Under the pieces are notes generated by a model that saw only the letters and a program-made list of their open reading frames with translations, did no database searches and was not told the origin of the DNA. The position numbers and the translations under genes are program-made. This document shows positions 18,254 through 27,073 of a stretch of 54,138 nucleotides of DNA, piece by piece. The stretch is from JBBDNC01 sp040877875 (GTDB taxonomy: Bacteria > Bacteroidota > Rhodothermia > Balneolales > Balneolaceae), in assembly GCA_040877875.1 (NCBI GenBank), contig JBBDNC010000194.1, positions 1 to 54,138 of the forward strand, given 5' to 3'. How positions within the stretch are numbered: the stretch's first letter is position 1; every line of letters begins with the position of its first letter.

Positions 18254-19255
18254 ATGGTCTATACCCTGAGTGACTTTGACTACGATCTTCCCGAAAAATT
18301 AATTGCCCAGGAGCCGTCACGTCCCCGGGACCATTCCAGGCTTCTTGTCTATGACCGGCAGAGCGGTTTGATTACGGACGACTTCTTCTATCATCTTGCC
18401 CATTATCTTCCGGATCAGTCTACACTTGTTGTGAACAACAGCAAGGTGGAGAAGTGCCGGTTGTTGTTTGACGACGGCTCGATGGAAATTTTTGTATTGA
18501 ATACCCTCAATGACCGGACGGTTGAAGCACTCGTCCGCCCCGGAAAGAAGTTTAAAGAAGGGGAAACGATTCAATTGGCTTCCGGGATTGAAGCCGAGGT
18601 GCTCTCTATAGCGGATGACGGCATACGGACTCTTCTGTTAAACCGTCCGTTAGATGACTCTGCTTACGATCCCTTCCGGGCAACTCCCTTCCCTCCCTAT
18701 ATTGAACAGAATGAGTCTCTGTCTGACGAATACCAAACAGTTTACGCTCAACAATCGGGCAGCAAAGCGGCTCCCACAGCCGGCCTGCATTTCACTGATC
18801 ACTTGATCGAGGATCTCAAGAAAAAAGGATACGGCTGGGAGGAGATCACCCTCCATGTTGGGCTGGGGACATTTGCGCCGGTTAAAACAGAGAATATTGA
18901 TGAGCATACTATGCACAGTGAATGGTATCGCCTGGGTGAGGAAACGGCTGACCGTTTGAATCAGGCAGAACATATTACAGCGGTGGGAACCACGAGCGTT
19001 CGGGTACTGGAGTCGGCCTTGAACACCCATAGGCGGTTTTCGCCGGCAAGCGGGGAAACAGACATCTTCATCACCCCCGGATACCGGTTTAAAGCCGTGG
19101 ATTCCCTGATTACCAATTTCCATCTTCCCAAAAGCACATTGTTAATGCTTGTTGCTGCTTTTATGGGGTACGATGAGATGCGACGGGTATACCGGCATGC
19201 CATACACGAAGAATACCGGTTCTATTCGTTTGGCGACGGTATGTTGATCGTTTAG
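18254..19255 (+). CDS. queA: S-adenosylmethionine:tRNA ribosyltransferase-isomerase
   Basis: QueA transfers and isomerises the ribosyl part of SAM onto 7-aminomethyl-deazaguanine in tRNA, making epoxyqueuosine. The 333-residue protein begins with the family pattern SDFDYDLPEKLIAQEPSRPR at the chosen ATG 18254; the frame is open further upstream to 18152 but that part lacks homology. Further signatures are GSKAAPTAGLHFT, LHVGLGTFAPV, THMHSEWY-like EHTMHSEWY, GTTSVRVLE and TNFHLPKSTLLMLV. It is convergent with a small minus-strand gene. Confidence 0.96.
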   Translation: MVYTLSDFDYDLPEKLIAQEPSRPRDHSRLLVYDRQSGLITDDFFYHLAHYLPDQSTLVVNNSKVEKCRLLFDDGSMEIFVLNTLNDRTVEALVRPGKKFKEGETIQLASGIEAEVLSIADDGIRTLLLNRPLDDSAYDPFRATPFPPYIEQNESLSDEYQTVYAQQSGSKAAPTAGLHFTDHLIEDLKKKGYGWEEITLHVGLGTFAPVKTENIDEHTMHSEWYRLGEETADRLNQAEHITAVGTTSVRVLESALNTHRRFSPASGETDIFITPGYRFKAVDSLITNFHLPKSTLLMLVAAFMGYDEMRRVYRHAIHEEYRFYSFGDGMLIV

Positions 19256-19417
19256 GGAATAGGTAGGTGAGAGATGTTAGGTCTTTTTTCATCTCAACCG
19301 GAGGAATGCAAAATGGGTTTGATTTTTTTCTATAAACTTGAATCGACTTTCAGCAATAACGAGAAACTATTACCTATTCCCTCTCTCCTAACATCTCTTA
19401 CCTGTCACCTGTCATAC
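19256..19417. repeat. Inverted pair of heptad tracts flanking about 105 bp
   Basis: Starting one base after the queA stop, the purine-rich arm GGTGAGAGATGTTAGG (19266-19281) faces the pyrimidine-rich arm CCTAACATCTCTTACC (19387-19402). Twelve bases are perfectly complementary and the next few nearly so. The right side is visibly heptameric (CCTATTC, CCTCTCT, CCTAACA, TCTCTTA, CCTGTCA, CCTGTCA) and runs into the stop codon of the small minus-strand gene. The pair could fold as a long stem or reflect two inverted insertions of the same element. Confidence 0.6.
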
Positions 19418-19608
19418 TGTGCCTGGTAAGCTTTTGTGATTTTTTGGTTCATATGCCGTTTGTAATTTTGATATTCATACCGGCTCACTGTGAATTCCGA
19501 ATGATATTCACCATCATTACAGTCCACTTTTAACCGCTTCGGATCCTCCGTCTCGGTAATGGTGACATTGATTTTACCCAGTTTATAAGACTCTACCGTA
19601 TTCAACAT
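19405..19608 (-). CDS. Small hypothetical protein
   Basis: The 67-residue frame (MLNTVESYKLGKINVTITET, later HSEFTVSRYEYQNYKRHMNQ) has a plausible composition, a clean ATG and no overlap with other genes. I do not recognise the family. Alternating beta-strand-like residues in the first half and a basic helical C-terminus are visible, with one cysteine (VDCNDG). Its last residues and TGA stop are encoded by a heptad tract. It sits between queA and the S9 peptidase, 193 bp from the latter. It could be spurious, but coding looks more likely than not. Confidence 0.55.
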   Translation of the reverse strand: MLNTVESYKLGKINVTITETEDPKRLKVDCNDGEYHSEFTVSRYEYQNYKRHMNQKITKAYQAQYDR

Positions 19609-19615
19609 AGTATTT

Positions 19616-19648
19616 CAGTAAACAGTGATCAGTGTGTCAGTTTACAGG
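19616..19648. repeat. Heptad-type tract upstream of the small hypothetical gene
   Basis: The stretch CAGTAAACAGTGATCAGTG and the following TGTCAGTTTACAGG repeat CAGT-containing units at roughly 7-base spacing. Its outer parts (CAGTAAAC and GTTTACAG) are also nearly inverted. The reverse complement contains CACTGATCACTG, resembling the octamers beyond gyrA at 4422-4445. Confidence 0.45.
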
Positions 19649-19689
19649 TTGATCTTCAAAAATTTTGGAGTGAATTCCTTACAGGATTC

Positions 19690-19812
19690 CCTTCATGCTT
19701 TTCACTTTTGCGTGTAAAAAAAGCACTTTTGCCTTTTGCGTTCTGCCTTTCGCTTCGTGTGCAAAAAAATGAGCACTTCCGCCTTTTCACTTTTCCCTTT
19801 TCACTTCTGCAT
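19690..19812. repeat. Long degenerate heptad tract at the 3' end of the S9 peptidase gene
   Basis: About 120 bp of T/C-rich sequence with clear 7-base periodicity: CTTTTGC, CTTTTGC, GTTCTGC, CTTTCGC, and further right CCTTTTC, ACTTTTC, CCTTTTC, ACTTCTG, CATTCTG. The right end continues into the peptidase gene and supplies its TGA stop on the minus strand (TCA at 19801-19803) and last few codons. It is the longest member of the repeat family in this window. Confidence 0.7.
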
Positions 19813-21864
19813 TCTGACATTCCAATGGGGAACTTCCATGCCGGAGTCTCCGCTCATGAGATAGGTATCGAACCAGCGAAGCATGCGCAAATTGTAGTCA
19901 TATCTTGCCGTGGCACTTGCATTTCCATGGCCTTCACCCGGGTAATAGACAAGCCGGAGAGGCAGTTCCGGTTTGCGAACTTTCAGATGGCGGTAGAGTT
20001 CCATCGACTGACCCGGATGCACCCGGGTGTCTTCCGCTCCATGCAGGATCAGCAAGGGGGTTTGAGCGCGATTGACCCAGTATACCGGGCTTCTCTCAAG
20101 AAACCAGTCCCAATCATCCCAGATACGTTTTTGGGCGTGAACCAGGTAGAGCTCTTCGGGAATATCACTGGTACCCCATTTGGACAGATTATTGCTGATT
20201 CCTACAAACATGACCGAGGCGGCAAAACGGTTGGAATAATACGTACTCATCCAACCGGAAGCATATCCGCCGTAGGAGCCTCCTGTTACCCCGATTCGGT
20301 TTTCATCTGCAATTCCGGCATCGATCAGGTAATCGATGCCGTCAACGATATCGTCAAATTCTTTTCCTGCAAGGTCCGCCTGGCTGCTGTAAAGAAATTC
20401 GATCCCGCGGCCGGTACTCCCCCGGTAATTCGGATAAAAAACACCATAACCCGCAGCGGCTCCCATCTGTCCGGGGGCAGAATAAGAGGTAAGCCATCCA
20501 TTGCTGTAATGGGCTTCGGGTCCGCCGTGAACCTGCGTGATAACCGGAATAGACGTTCCCTCACGGTAATTCAGGGGATAGATCAGCATCCCCTCGATTT
20601 CAAATTCACCGTCCCGCGTTGTATATCTGACAACTTCATGCTTCCCCATTTCAACCTCCTCCAGCCATGGGTTGGTATGTGAAAGCCGGACCGGTTCACT
20701 CTCGTCCTGCTTTTTTAAATAGACTTCCGTCGGGTGTTCCGGAGTTTGAGCGGTAAATACAACCTGTTGATTTCCGGCAGGGTCGAACGAGGTTAAAATG
20801 GGTCCGCCGGTTCCGATCATCTTCCGCTTTTCTGTCCCGTCCGGACGCAGGGTGCCATATGAACTCCAGACTCCTTCACTTGCAATGAAATGAATTCGAT
20901 TGTTTTCAAGCCAGGCAATCTGCTCATATTTGCCTTCGAAACCGGAATCAATAATTTGAGGAGTTCCGCCCCCGGCAGAAACGATCAGAATACGACCGTC
21001 AATCGGATCGTTGCGGTCCCTTCCGGCCCTGAGAGCCAGCCGTTTGCTATCCGGGCTCCATTCGATTTGGCCGATTTTTCCTTCATTATTAACCTCGGCT
21101 GTGACCTCCAGGGAGTGAGTGTCCAGGATAAAAACCTGCTGAAACATATAATAGTCATCAATATGGGGAGTCGGAGCAGCGGAAACAGCTATCCTGCCGC
21201 CGTCCGGACTCCAGCTTAGCAGGTAAATGGATCCATCCACCTGGAGTTCCCGGGCTGAACTGTTTTCATTCCGGACATCTGCTATATAAGTGCGTCTTTG
21301 CGGAATATTTTCTTCAAAAATATCCGGCGAATAAGGAAGTACAGACGAGGATTCGGGCAATGGTTCAGGAGCCATAAAAGCAATGCGGTTTCCGTTATCC
21401 GCCCATTCGTAACCCGCTATATTGGTTGGGTGGGAGTACCGTTTCACAGCTTCTCCGCCATCGAGTGGAATTTCATAGAGGGAGCGCGAGTCATCGTCTT
21501 CCCGGCGGGTCAGGAAGGTAATACTCTCATGATTTGGCCTGAAGGCGATATTGCCAACACTGGAAGTGCTATAATAAGGCCGGGTTTCCCCGCTTTCCAC
21601 ATCCAGGACATAGAGGTGGGATCGAGCCGGCCGGTTCTCCTTTTCAGGGTCAGCCGGCACGCTGACCGTATAGGCAATGTGATGGCCATCTGATGAGATC
21701 ACAGCACTGGATACTGTTTTGATTTTAGCAATTTGTTCGGGTGTTAATCCTTCTTGGGCTATCGCCGAAGCGGAAAAAAAGAATAAAAGGATGACCGCGA
21801 GGGCCGGCTTTATCCCTTGCCGGATTTGAATACGGATCAGGGTAACCATACAATTGTATAACAT
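19801..21864 (-). CDS. Exported S9 family peptidase (prolyl oligopeptidase/DPP-like)
   Basis: The 687-residue protein has a signal peptide (hydrophobic ALAVILLFFFSASAIAQ after a basic region), a WD40/PD40-like beta-propeller over roughly residues 50-400, and a C-terminal S9 alpha/beta-hydrolase. The nucleophile is Ser530 in GGSYGG, followed by the acid in HGAEDTRV and the histidine in GEGHGN. Such enzymes cleave peptides, often after proline or from the N-terminus, in the periplasm. ATG 21864 is used, but a second Met at 21849 is equally plausible. It stands alone; the 3' end lies in a heptad tract. Confidence 0.93.
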   Translation of the reverse strand: MLYNCMVTLIRIQIRQGIKPALAVILLFFFSASAIAQEGLTPEQIAKIKTVSSAVISSDGHHIAYTVSVPADPEKENRPARSHLYVLDVESGETRPYYSTSSVGNIAFRPNHESITFLTRREDDDSRSLYEIPLDGGEAVKRYSHPTNIAGYEWADNGNRIAFMAPEPLPESSSVLPYSPDIFEENIPQRRTYIADVRNENSSARELQVDGSIYLLSWSPDGGRIAVSAAPTPHIDDYYMFQQVFILDTHSLEVTAEVNNEGKIGQIEWSPDSKRLALRAGRDRNDPIDGRILIVSAGGGTPQIIDSGFEGKYEQIAWLENNRIHFIASEGVWSSYGTLRPDGTEKRKMIGTGGPILTSFDPAGNQQVVFTAQTPEHPTEVYLKKQDESEPVRLSHTNPWLEEVEMGKHEVVRYTTRDGEFEIEGMLIYPLNYREGTSIPVITQVHGGPEAHYSNGWLTSYSAPGQMGAAAGYGVFYPNYRGSTGRGIEFLYSSQADLAGKEFDDIVDGIDYLIDAGIADENRIGVTGGSYGGYASGWMSTYYSNRFAASVMFVGISNNLSKWGTSDIPEELYLVHAQKRIWDDWDWFLERSPVYWVNRAQTPLLILHGAEDTRVHPGQSMELYRHLKVRKPELPLRLVYYPGEGHGNASATARYDYNLRMLRWFDTYLMSGDSGMEVPHWNVRMQK

Positions 21865-22381
21865 TATTTTATAAAAATTGGATTCAGGGTTTATTCAAAC
21901 TGTTCACTAAAAGACCCGCTTTGAAATCAGGCTAGTAATATAAAGATATGGAAAGGTATACCGGGATCTTTCTGTTAATCACTTGAATGTAAAATAGTAA
22001 GGAATAAATTGAATGGCTGAAAATAATCCGGATCGGAAGGATTACAATTCTCAGGTCCTGTTTTAAAAACATCCGGTTGGGTCATCAGGGTTTTAGCTCT
22101 TGAAAACTCAAATCGGATGATGTGCATATAGGTCTTGGGAATGGACCTTTAGCGACTCCCGGATGTTTTGTCGACGAACGATTCAACAACCTCCGGCAGA
22201 ATCAAACTGGCAGAATAGTATGATTTCGCCGATAAGCGTTAATGATCTTTTTCAAAACCGCTACAATTTGTTTTGGAAAAGCGGATAAATGGTAAAATAT
22301 TCAGGGAGAGCATTTGATGATAAGGAAGAAACGGATTCAGGCCTTACAACAATCAATTTAAAATTCACACAAGCAAGCGAT
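21865..22381. other. Divergent intergenic region, S9 peptidase and FAD oxidoreductase
   Basis: About 517 bp between divergent genes. The frame of the oxidoreductase is open back to 22289, but the added residues look non-homologous. A 22-codon frame at about 22219-22287 is too short to support. No terminator, repeat or RNA was recognised; both promoters should lie here. Confidence 0.35.
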
Positions 22382-23863
22382 ATGGATAGGAAAAGTTTTA
22401 TCAAAAAAAGTTCGGCAACCGGGCTCGGTTTTTCATTCATGCCATTCGGCACCCTAAAAGTCGGGGAGACGTTAACAGCCGGCCGGCCGGCCTCAAAAAC
22501 TGAGCCTAATCCAAGTACGAAAAAGAAGATTATTGTTGCAGGAGCCGGCATTGCAGGTTTGTGTTGTGGGTATGAGTTAATGAAACGGGGTCATGAAGTT
22601 GTTGTGATGGATGCCTCGGGCCGTCATGGCGGTCATGTTTTTACCAGCCAGGAAGGGTTATCCGACGGACTTTATGTGGACTATGGAGCCGAGGGGTTTA
22701 CGAAGCCCTGTTATGACAGGTTCTGGGAGTACACGGAAGAATTTGATCTGACCGTCCGTCCTTACAGGCACAGAATCAACCGGCTTACGAGAATTGACGG
22801 CGAATATTATACGGATGAAGAACGCATGAAAATGCAATTCGATCGGGCAAAAGAGTTGGGCGGGTTTAACGAGAGGGAATCGAACTACCTCTCTTCAAAC
22901 CCGTTATGGGATTTGGAATCCCTTTACCTGAACCCGTATTTCGAAAAGTTTACGGACGATTATCAGCCCTTCGGATTGGGGCTGGATGAGCTGGATTTTA
23001 TTCCGGCTTCCGAGCTCTTTGAAAAGGAAGGGGCTTCCCCGGCAGCCCTTGATTATTTTGGCGGGAATAATATTTCTGCCCTGTTTAAAATTTGGCAGTC
23101 CTATATCCTGAAAGTCCGTGGACTTCCCCAATACCACGCCGAACACCTTTACCGGCTTGAAGGGGGCAACCAGGTTATGACGAATGCGTTTGCAAAACGG
23201 TTGGGCACTCGGGTCAGACTGGCCTGCCGAATCCATGAAATCGAGCAGGGGGATACCGGAGTCACAGTGGCTTACGAAGAGTTCGGCGAAAACAAAAAGA
23301 TGTCGGCCGATTTTGTAGCCAGTTGCCTGCCGGTGCCGGCACTCAGAAATATCATGGTTACGCCGGACTGGCCGGAAGAAAAACGGTTCATTTTAGACAA
23401 TCTAACCTATTCTTCCTACCCGCGTTTTGCTTTCCAGTCGCGGACAGAATTTTGGCGGGAAGATGATATCAGTATCAATATTCAATTCAACCATCCGAAC
23501 CTGAACAGCATTTGGCAGGTAGCGGAAGAAGTGGATACACCCCGGGCTGTATTAATGGCTACCGGGGCACCGGGGATCTCTCCCATGCGGGCGCTGGATA
23601 CTTTCAGGGAACTTTATCCCGGCGACCGTTCCAATGTGAATATTGAACAGGCTCTGGTGAAAGACTGGACACAGGATCGTTTCGCGCCGAGTTGCGAGCG
23701 TCAGTCGTTTCCCATTGGAACCCTGTCTAAATTCTGGCCTCATGTAATGACTCCTTACGGCAGAATTCATTTTGCTGGGTCCTATGCCGATAATAACAAT
23801 TGGGGAATGGAAGCCGCTACCAATTCTGCAAACAGGGTAGCTGAGGCGATTGATCAGGCCTGA
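22382..23863 (+). CDS. Exported FAD-dependent amine-oxidase-like oxidoreductase
   Basis: The 493-residue protein (ATG 22382) begins MDRKSFIKKSSATGLGFSF, an exported-protein leader of the degenerate Tat type. It continues with the dinucleotide-binding motif VAGAGIAGLCCGYELMKRG and a second signature DASGRHGGHV typical of the flavin amine oxidase superfamily. The C-terminal FAD motif GRIHFAGSYADNNNWGMEAA is present. It likely oxidises an amine, sterol or other small substrate outside the cytoplasm; the substrate cannot be read from sequence. A c-type cytochrome gene starts 34 bp downstream and is the probable electron acceptor. Confidence 0.85.
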   Translation: MDRKSFIKKSSATGLGFSFMPFGTLKVGETLTAGRPASKTEPNPSTKKKIIVAGAGIAGLCCGYELMKRGHEVVVMDASGRHGGHVFTSQEGLSDGLYVDYGAEGFTKPCYDRFWEYTEEFDLTVRPYRHRINRLTRIDGEYYTDEERMKMQFDRAKELGGFNERESNYLSSNPLWDLESLYLNPYFEKFTDDYQPFGLGLDELDFIPASELFEKEGASPAALDYFGGNNISALFKIWQSYILKVRGLPQYHAEHLYRLEGGNQVMTNAFAKRLGTRVRLACRIHEIEQGDTGVTVAYEEFGENKKMSADFVASCLPVPALRNIMVTPDWPEEKRFILDNLTYSSYPRFAFQSRTEFWREDDISINIQFNHPNLNSIWQVAEEVDTPRAVLMATGAPGISPMRALDTFRELYPGDRSNVNIEQALVKDWTQDRFAPSCERQSFPIGTLSKFWPHVMTPYGRIHFAGSYADNNNWGMEAATNSANRVAEAIDQA

Positions 23864-23897
23864 ACCGGTGAATGATGATTGGAGCCTATCCATAACC

Positions 23898-24770
23898 ATG
23901 CGTGTACTATCTGTTTGTTTTTTTATCATCTCTGGGGCGGGGGTCGTTTGCGGGACTTCTATTATAGACAGCTTTTCGATGGGCCCGGATAAATATGAAC
24001 CTAATAGTTCAACGACCGAGAAGAGGGTCACGATCGGAGGAGTGATGAGTGGAGATCCGGGATCAGCCAGCTTCGCTTTATCCGGACAAGCCGGGGAGAA
24101 TTCCCCTCCGGAGGTGAGAATGACAACTCCTGAACACCTTGAAACATTTGCCTGGGGCGAACAGGTCCGCTATTCAGTGATCGTTTCGGATGAAGAAGAT
24201 GGAGAATCCCGGTATGGTGAGATTCCTCCGAATGAAGTCCTGCTCGAAATTGAATATCTGCCGGAAGAAGACGAAGAAACTCAGAAAACAGAACCTGATT
24301 CCCTTTCCGGTTTACCCAAAAACCTGAAGGATCCGGAGGGGTTGTCATTCATCAGAGGTTCTACCTGTTTTGGTTGTCACGGGGATAAAACCAGGGTCGT
24401 CGGACCTTCATTTTCTGATATTTCCAGTCGTTATGAGGCGGTTCAACCGGTTATAGACAATCTTGCAAATCGGATTATCAAGGGAACAACGGGGAATTGG
24501 GGAAGTGTTGAGATGCCCTCCCATCCTGATTTTTCGCAGGAGGAAGCCAGGCAGATAGCTGAGTATATTCTTGAACAGGGCGGGAACGATCGCCGCTGGA
24601 TATATCCAGGTATAGAAGGTGTTTTTCGGATTATGGAAAAGCCGGAGGGAGTTACAGGCGGCATCTATCTTCTCACTGCAAGCTACAGGGACCAGGGAGT
24701 TGAGGAGGACTCCGCATCGGGAAAACGAGGGTCCCATTCAATTCTGCTCAACATCACCGATGAGCCATAG
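23898..24770 (+). CDS. Exported c-type cytochrome with flanking beta domains
   Basis: The 290-residue protein (ATG 23898) has a signal peptide (VLSVCFFIISGAGVVCG) and an extracellular beta-rich region (PEVRMTTPEHLETFAWGEQV, followed by RYSVIVSDEEDGES). A class I cytochrome c domain follows near residues 150-240, with heme motif CFGCH and a likely axial methionine in VEMPSHPDF. A second beta segment (GIYLLTASYRDQG) closes it. The arrangement resembles cytochrome modules attached to PKD-like and CBM-like parts in Bacteroidota dehydrogenases. It follows the FAD oxidoreductase by 34 bp in one apparent operon. Confidence 0.85.
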   Translation: MRVLSVCFFIISGAGVVCGTSIIDSFSMGPDKYEPNSSTTEKRVTIGGVMSGDPGSASFALSGQAGENSPPEVRMTTPEHLETFAWGEQVRYSVIVSDEEDGESRYGEIPPNEVLLEIEYLPEEDEETQKTEPDSLSGLPKNLKDPEGLSFIRGSTCFGCHGDKTRVVGPSFSDISSRYEAVQPVIDNLANRIIKGTTGNWGSVEMPSHPDFSQEEARQIAEYILEQGGNDRRWIYPGIEGVFRIMEKPEGVTGGIYLLTASYRDQGVEEDSASGKRGSHSILLNITDEP

Positions 24771-25025
24771 TATTCCATTCTCTTCGGAGGATGCTTCTCA
24801 CGCTCGGCTCAACGGATCTTTTTGTATTCGGATTCCCTGATATCATGCGGAATATTCGCTAAATAAGCCGGCCGACAGGTTTTGATCTTGAACAAACCCC
24901 CCGGTTTTTCAAAGCCTTCGAGAGATAAAATGCCCGCAAATTTCAATCTGACGGGTGACGCACCACTCACTTGATCTATTCGACTCAAAAAAAGGCCGGG
25001 TGGGTACACAATCCGGAAAAAGTCG

Positions 25026-25511
25026 TTAACTTTCTGCAACCCCAGACGACAAAGCATTATTTAGGAATCGGCTCAGATCCATCGTCCCCATATAGCCCCG
25101 ACGTTTATCAATTACATTGCCCTCGGCATCCAATACGACTGTAAACGGAAATGCAGTCACTCCCATTTGTGCGGCAAATTCCCGTTCGGTAAGGGGCTCT
25201 CCCTTGTAAGTGATCATTTTGTCGGAGTTGCCGTCAATTTTAACGGGGTGGTAGCTGCGGTCGATCAATGTGCGGATGGTTTCCGATGGATAAACTTCAC
25301 GCTCCATTTGCCTGCAAAACCGGCATCCAACTTCATAGATATCGATAAGGATCAGTTTTTCGCTCTCGTTTGCCTCAGCCATTGCATGATCCAGAGGCAT
25401 CCATTCCGGAGCATTATCGATCTCCTCCGGGAGGATCTGATGGATCGAAAAATAGAAAAATATAGCAAGGAAACCTGCTATCAGCGAACCTATGAGTATT
25501 TTTCTTTTCAT
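25026..25511 (-). CDS. Membrane-anchored thioredoxin-like protein
   Basis: The 161-residue protein has an N-terminal signal anchor (KILIGSLIAGFLAIFFYFSI) and a thioredoxin-like fold. The redox pair is Cys-Arg-Phe-Cys in YEVGCRFCRQMEREVYP, and the cis-proline region is TAFPFTVVLD. It fits the thioredoxin_7/DsbD-gamma-like or SoxW-like class facing the periplasm, probably reducing disulfides or supporting cytochrome c maturation. It is convergent with the cytochrome gene, with a 255-bp gap where I see no strong terminator. Confidence 0.85.
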   Translation of the reverse strand: MKRKILIGSLIAGFLAIFFYFSIHQILPEEIDNAPEWMPLDHAMAEANESEKLILIDIYEVGCRFCRQMEREVYPSETIRTLIDRSYHPVKIDGNSDKMITYKGEPLTEREFAAQMGVTAFPFTVVLDAEGNVIDKRRGYMGTMDLSRFLNNALSSGVAES

Positions 25512-25862
25512 AATCGGTAAATTGTAGTGCTTGTGTACCAGGAGGTTTTCAAGCCCGCCTGCCGGGGATTTCCCAAATGTTTATCGTTGCGCCCGGCCCG
25601 GTGATAAAAATTACCCGTCACTGAAAATCGATGGAAACTTCGGTTGAATCCTCAACCTGGAAAAACCTGATTTCTTCCGGTCGCTCCCGTGGAGAGAGTT
25701 CTGTAAATTTCCGGTTACAATAGCTAACGATTTAAAGTTACATCAATTTTGTGAGATGTGAAAAACAACCGGCGGCTTCGATTCATTAAATAAGCGACCC
25801 CGGATTTACCGGGATCGCTTTGAGGATAAATCAGGTAAAAAGTGGCTGTTCAGGAAACAAGC
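25512..25862. other. Intergenic region with a terminator for the DoxX gene
   Basis: This region is upstream of the thioredoxin-like gene and downstream of the DoxX gene, both on the minus strand. Apart from the stem-loop at 25792-25820 (separate entry), I see no gene or recognised riboswitch. The left part should contain the thioredoxin-gene promoter. Confidence 0.4.
25792..25820 (-). terminator. Stem-loop terminator of the DoxX gene
   Basis: Read on the minus strand, AAGCGATCCCGG pairs with CCGGGGTCGCTT (one G-T pair) around the loop TAAAT and is followed by a T-rich stretch (ATTTAATG). It lies 43 bp past the stop codon. The T-run is short, so strength is uncertain. Confidence 0.7.
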
Positions 25863-26240
25863 TTATTCGGTTCCAGTCGCTGCTCCGCCTCCGCCATGTT
25901 GCTGGCCTGCAATGAAAAGTGCAGCGCCCGCCAATGCAGTATCCTTCAGGAACGGCGTCATGTCTCCTTCAAGTGCTGAAGGAAGGTGAATGGTGAGCGC
26001 AAAGATAAGAAGCATGAGTGCCAGCAGATTGCAAGCCAGCCTTGTCTCCTTTTCGATCAATATGCTGATGCATGCCAGCAGAAATCCAAGGCCGGTCAGA
26101 TACACCCAGAAAACTCCCCCCGGGATGTAACCGGGTACATATCCGGCCATCATGTTTGCATTGAGTAAGTGTAGAATTCCGAAAACACCAAATGGCAGCG
26201 CATATAACCAACGTGATAGAGTTGAATTTATCCAGTCCAT
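25863..26240 (-). CDS. DoxX-like membrane protein
   Basis: The 125-residue protein (ATG 26240, MDWINSTLSRWLYALPFGVF) has four predicted membrane helices and the DoxX family pattern, with GILHLLNANMMAGYVPGYIP in the first loop and LAGAALFIAG in the last helix. DoxX members are small quinone-interacting or redox-related membrane proteins; specific function is unknown. The C-terminus is glycine-rich (QHGGGGAATGTE). An upstream extension to 26324 is open but lacks family likeness. Confidence 0.82.
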   Translation of the reverse strand: MDWINSTLSRWLYALPFGVFGILHLLNANMMAGYVPGYIPGGVFWVYLTGLGFLLACISILIEKETRLACNLLALMLLIFALTIHLPSALEGDMTPFLKDTALAGAALFIAGQQHGGGGAATGTE

Positions 26241-26443
26241 TGTCTCCTCCGGTTTTGTTTTGATTGATTCATGTTTAGGGTAAACAGATGAGTTCCCTGT
26301 ATCATTTCGTTCAATGTTAAACAAAAAACACAGAAATCAAAACTTGAAGTGGAATAGACTGAACTGCCTGTACTCTGGAGGTAACCAGGAAGTGAAAAGC
26401 GATGTTTCCGGGAAGGCTTTTTTGAAACAACTATTATCAATTT

Positions 26444-26460
26444 AAGGGGGTTGACCCCTT
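26444..26460. promoter_or_regulatory. Small inverted repeat in the DoxX/HTH divergent region
   Basis: AAGGGG and CCCCTT are separated by GTTGA, 117 bp upstream of the helix-turn-helix gene. The divergent location suggests a possible operator or a promoter-proximal hairpin. This is inference from symmetry only. Confidence 0.25.
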
Positions 26461-26576
26461 CAAACCAAATAAAAATCTTTCTTAATAACTAATCTATAAG
26501 TAACAGTAATTAATATGGAATTTCAGGATAGTTTTATTAAACTAATAATAAGTTTTGAAAACGGAATACATGGATT

Positions 26577-26981
26577 ATGCCTAAAAGAATTGGTGATTTA
26601 AAGCTTTATTCGGTGGATGATCTGCATGAAATGCTGGGGATCAGCAAAATGACTCTCCGTTCTTACCTGCGGAAGGGAAAGTTGAAAGGCAGAAAATTGG
26701 GGGTTCAGTGGTTTGTAACAGAAGAATCAATCAGGGCGTATTTTGAAGAGCCGAATGAAGAATCCTCTGCTCCGCAAAAAAGGAAAAGCTACAGATATGT
26801 ATTGCAAGGCATCAACGACCTTGTAAGTGAAACGGAAGAGTGTGATACGATTGAGGAGACGATTTCGTGTATTAACAGTCAGGCAATTATCAGTTTATTT
26901 CAGGTGGCTGTGGTTGACCGGGAAAATGAAGAAATTGTTGAATTGGTAAAAGCCCGGGATTTTCTGGAAAGATATGGGTGA
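26577..26981 (+). CDS. Excisionase/MerR-type helix-turn-helix protein
   Basis: The 134-residue protein has an N-terminal HTH_17-type DNA-binding domain (LYSVDDLHEMLGISKMTLRS, then YLRKGKLKGRKLGVQWFVTEESIRAYF), the fold of excisionases and MerR-like regulators. The acidic C-terminal half (residues 70-134) includes ISLFQVAVVDRENEEIVELV, a beta-strand-rich element I do not recognise. No integrase or phage gene is nearby, so it is more likely a chromosomal regulator. A small hypothetical gene follows after 92 bp on the same strand. Confidence 0.8.
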   Translation: MPKRIGDLKLYSVDDLHEMLGISKMTLRSYLRKGKLKGRKLGVQWFVTEESIRAYFEEPNEESSAPQKRKSYRYVLQGINDLVSETEECDTIEETISCINSQAIISLFQVAVVDRENEEIVELVKARDFLERYG

Positions 26982-27073
26982 TCCCGGTACGATTCTGTCA
27001 TACACTGTTTTGTGCTGAACGGGTTTAAGGCCCTTTGTATTTTCATAATAAAGCTCATTGAACCCTGGGGGTT

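Noticed and set aside
13203..19812. Short-period repeats considered as a CRISPR array
   Set aside because: Units are 7-8 bp, contiguous and degenerate, with no 25-40 bp repeats, unique spacers or cas genes.
19708..20682. A 324-codon plus-strand frame opposite the S9 peptidase
   Set aside because: It lies wholly antisense to a convincingly identified S9 peptidase, starts in a heptad tract, and has no recognisable domain.
26577..26981. Excisionase-like HTH gene as evidence of a phage or integrative element
   Set aside because: No integrase, attachment-site repeats or phage genes nearby; the fold is also used by ordinary regulators.
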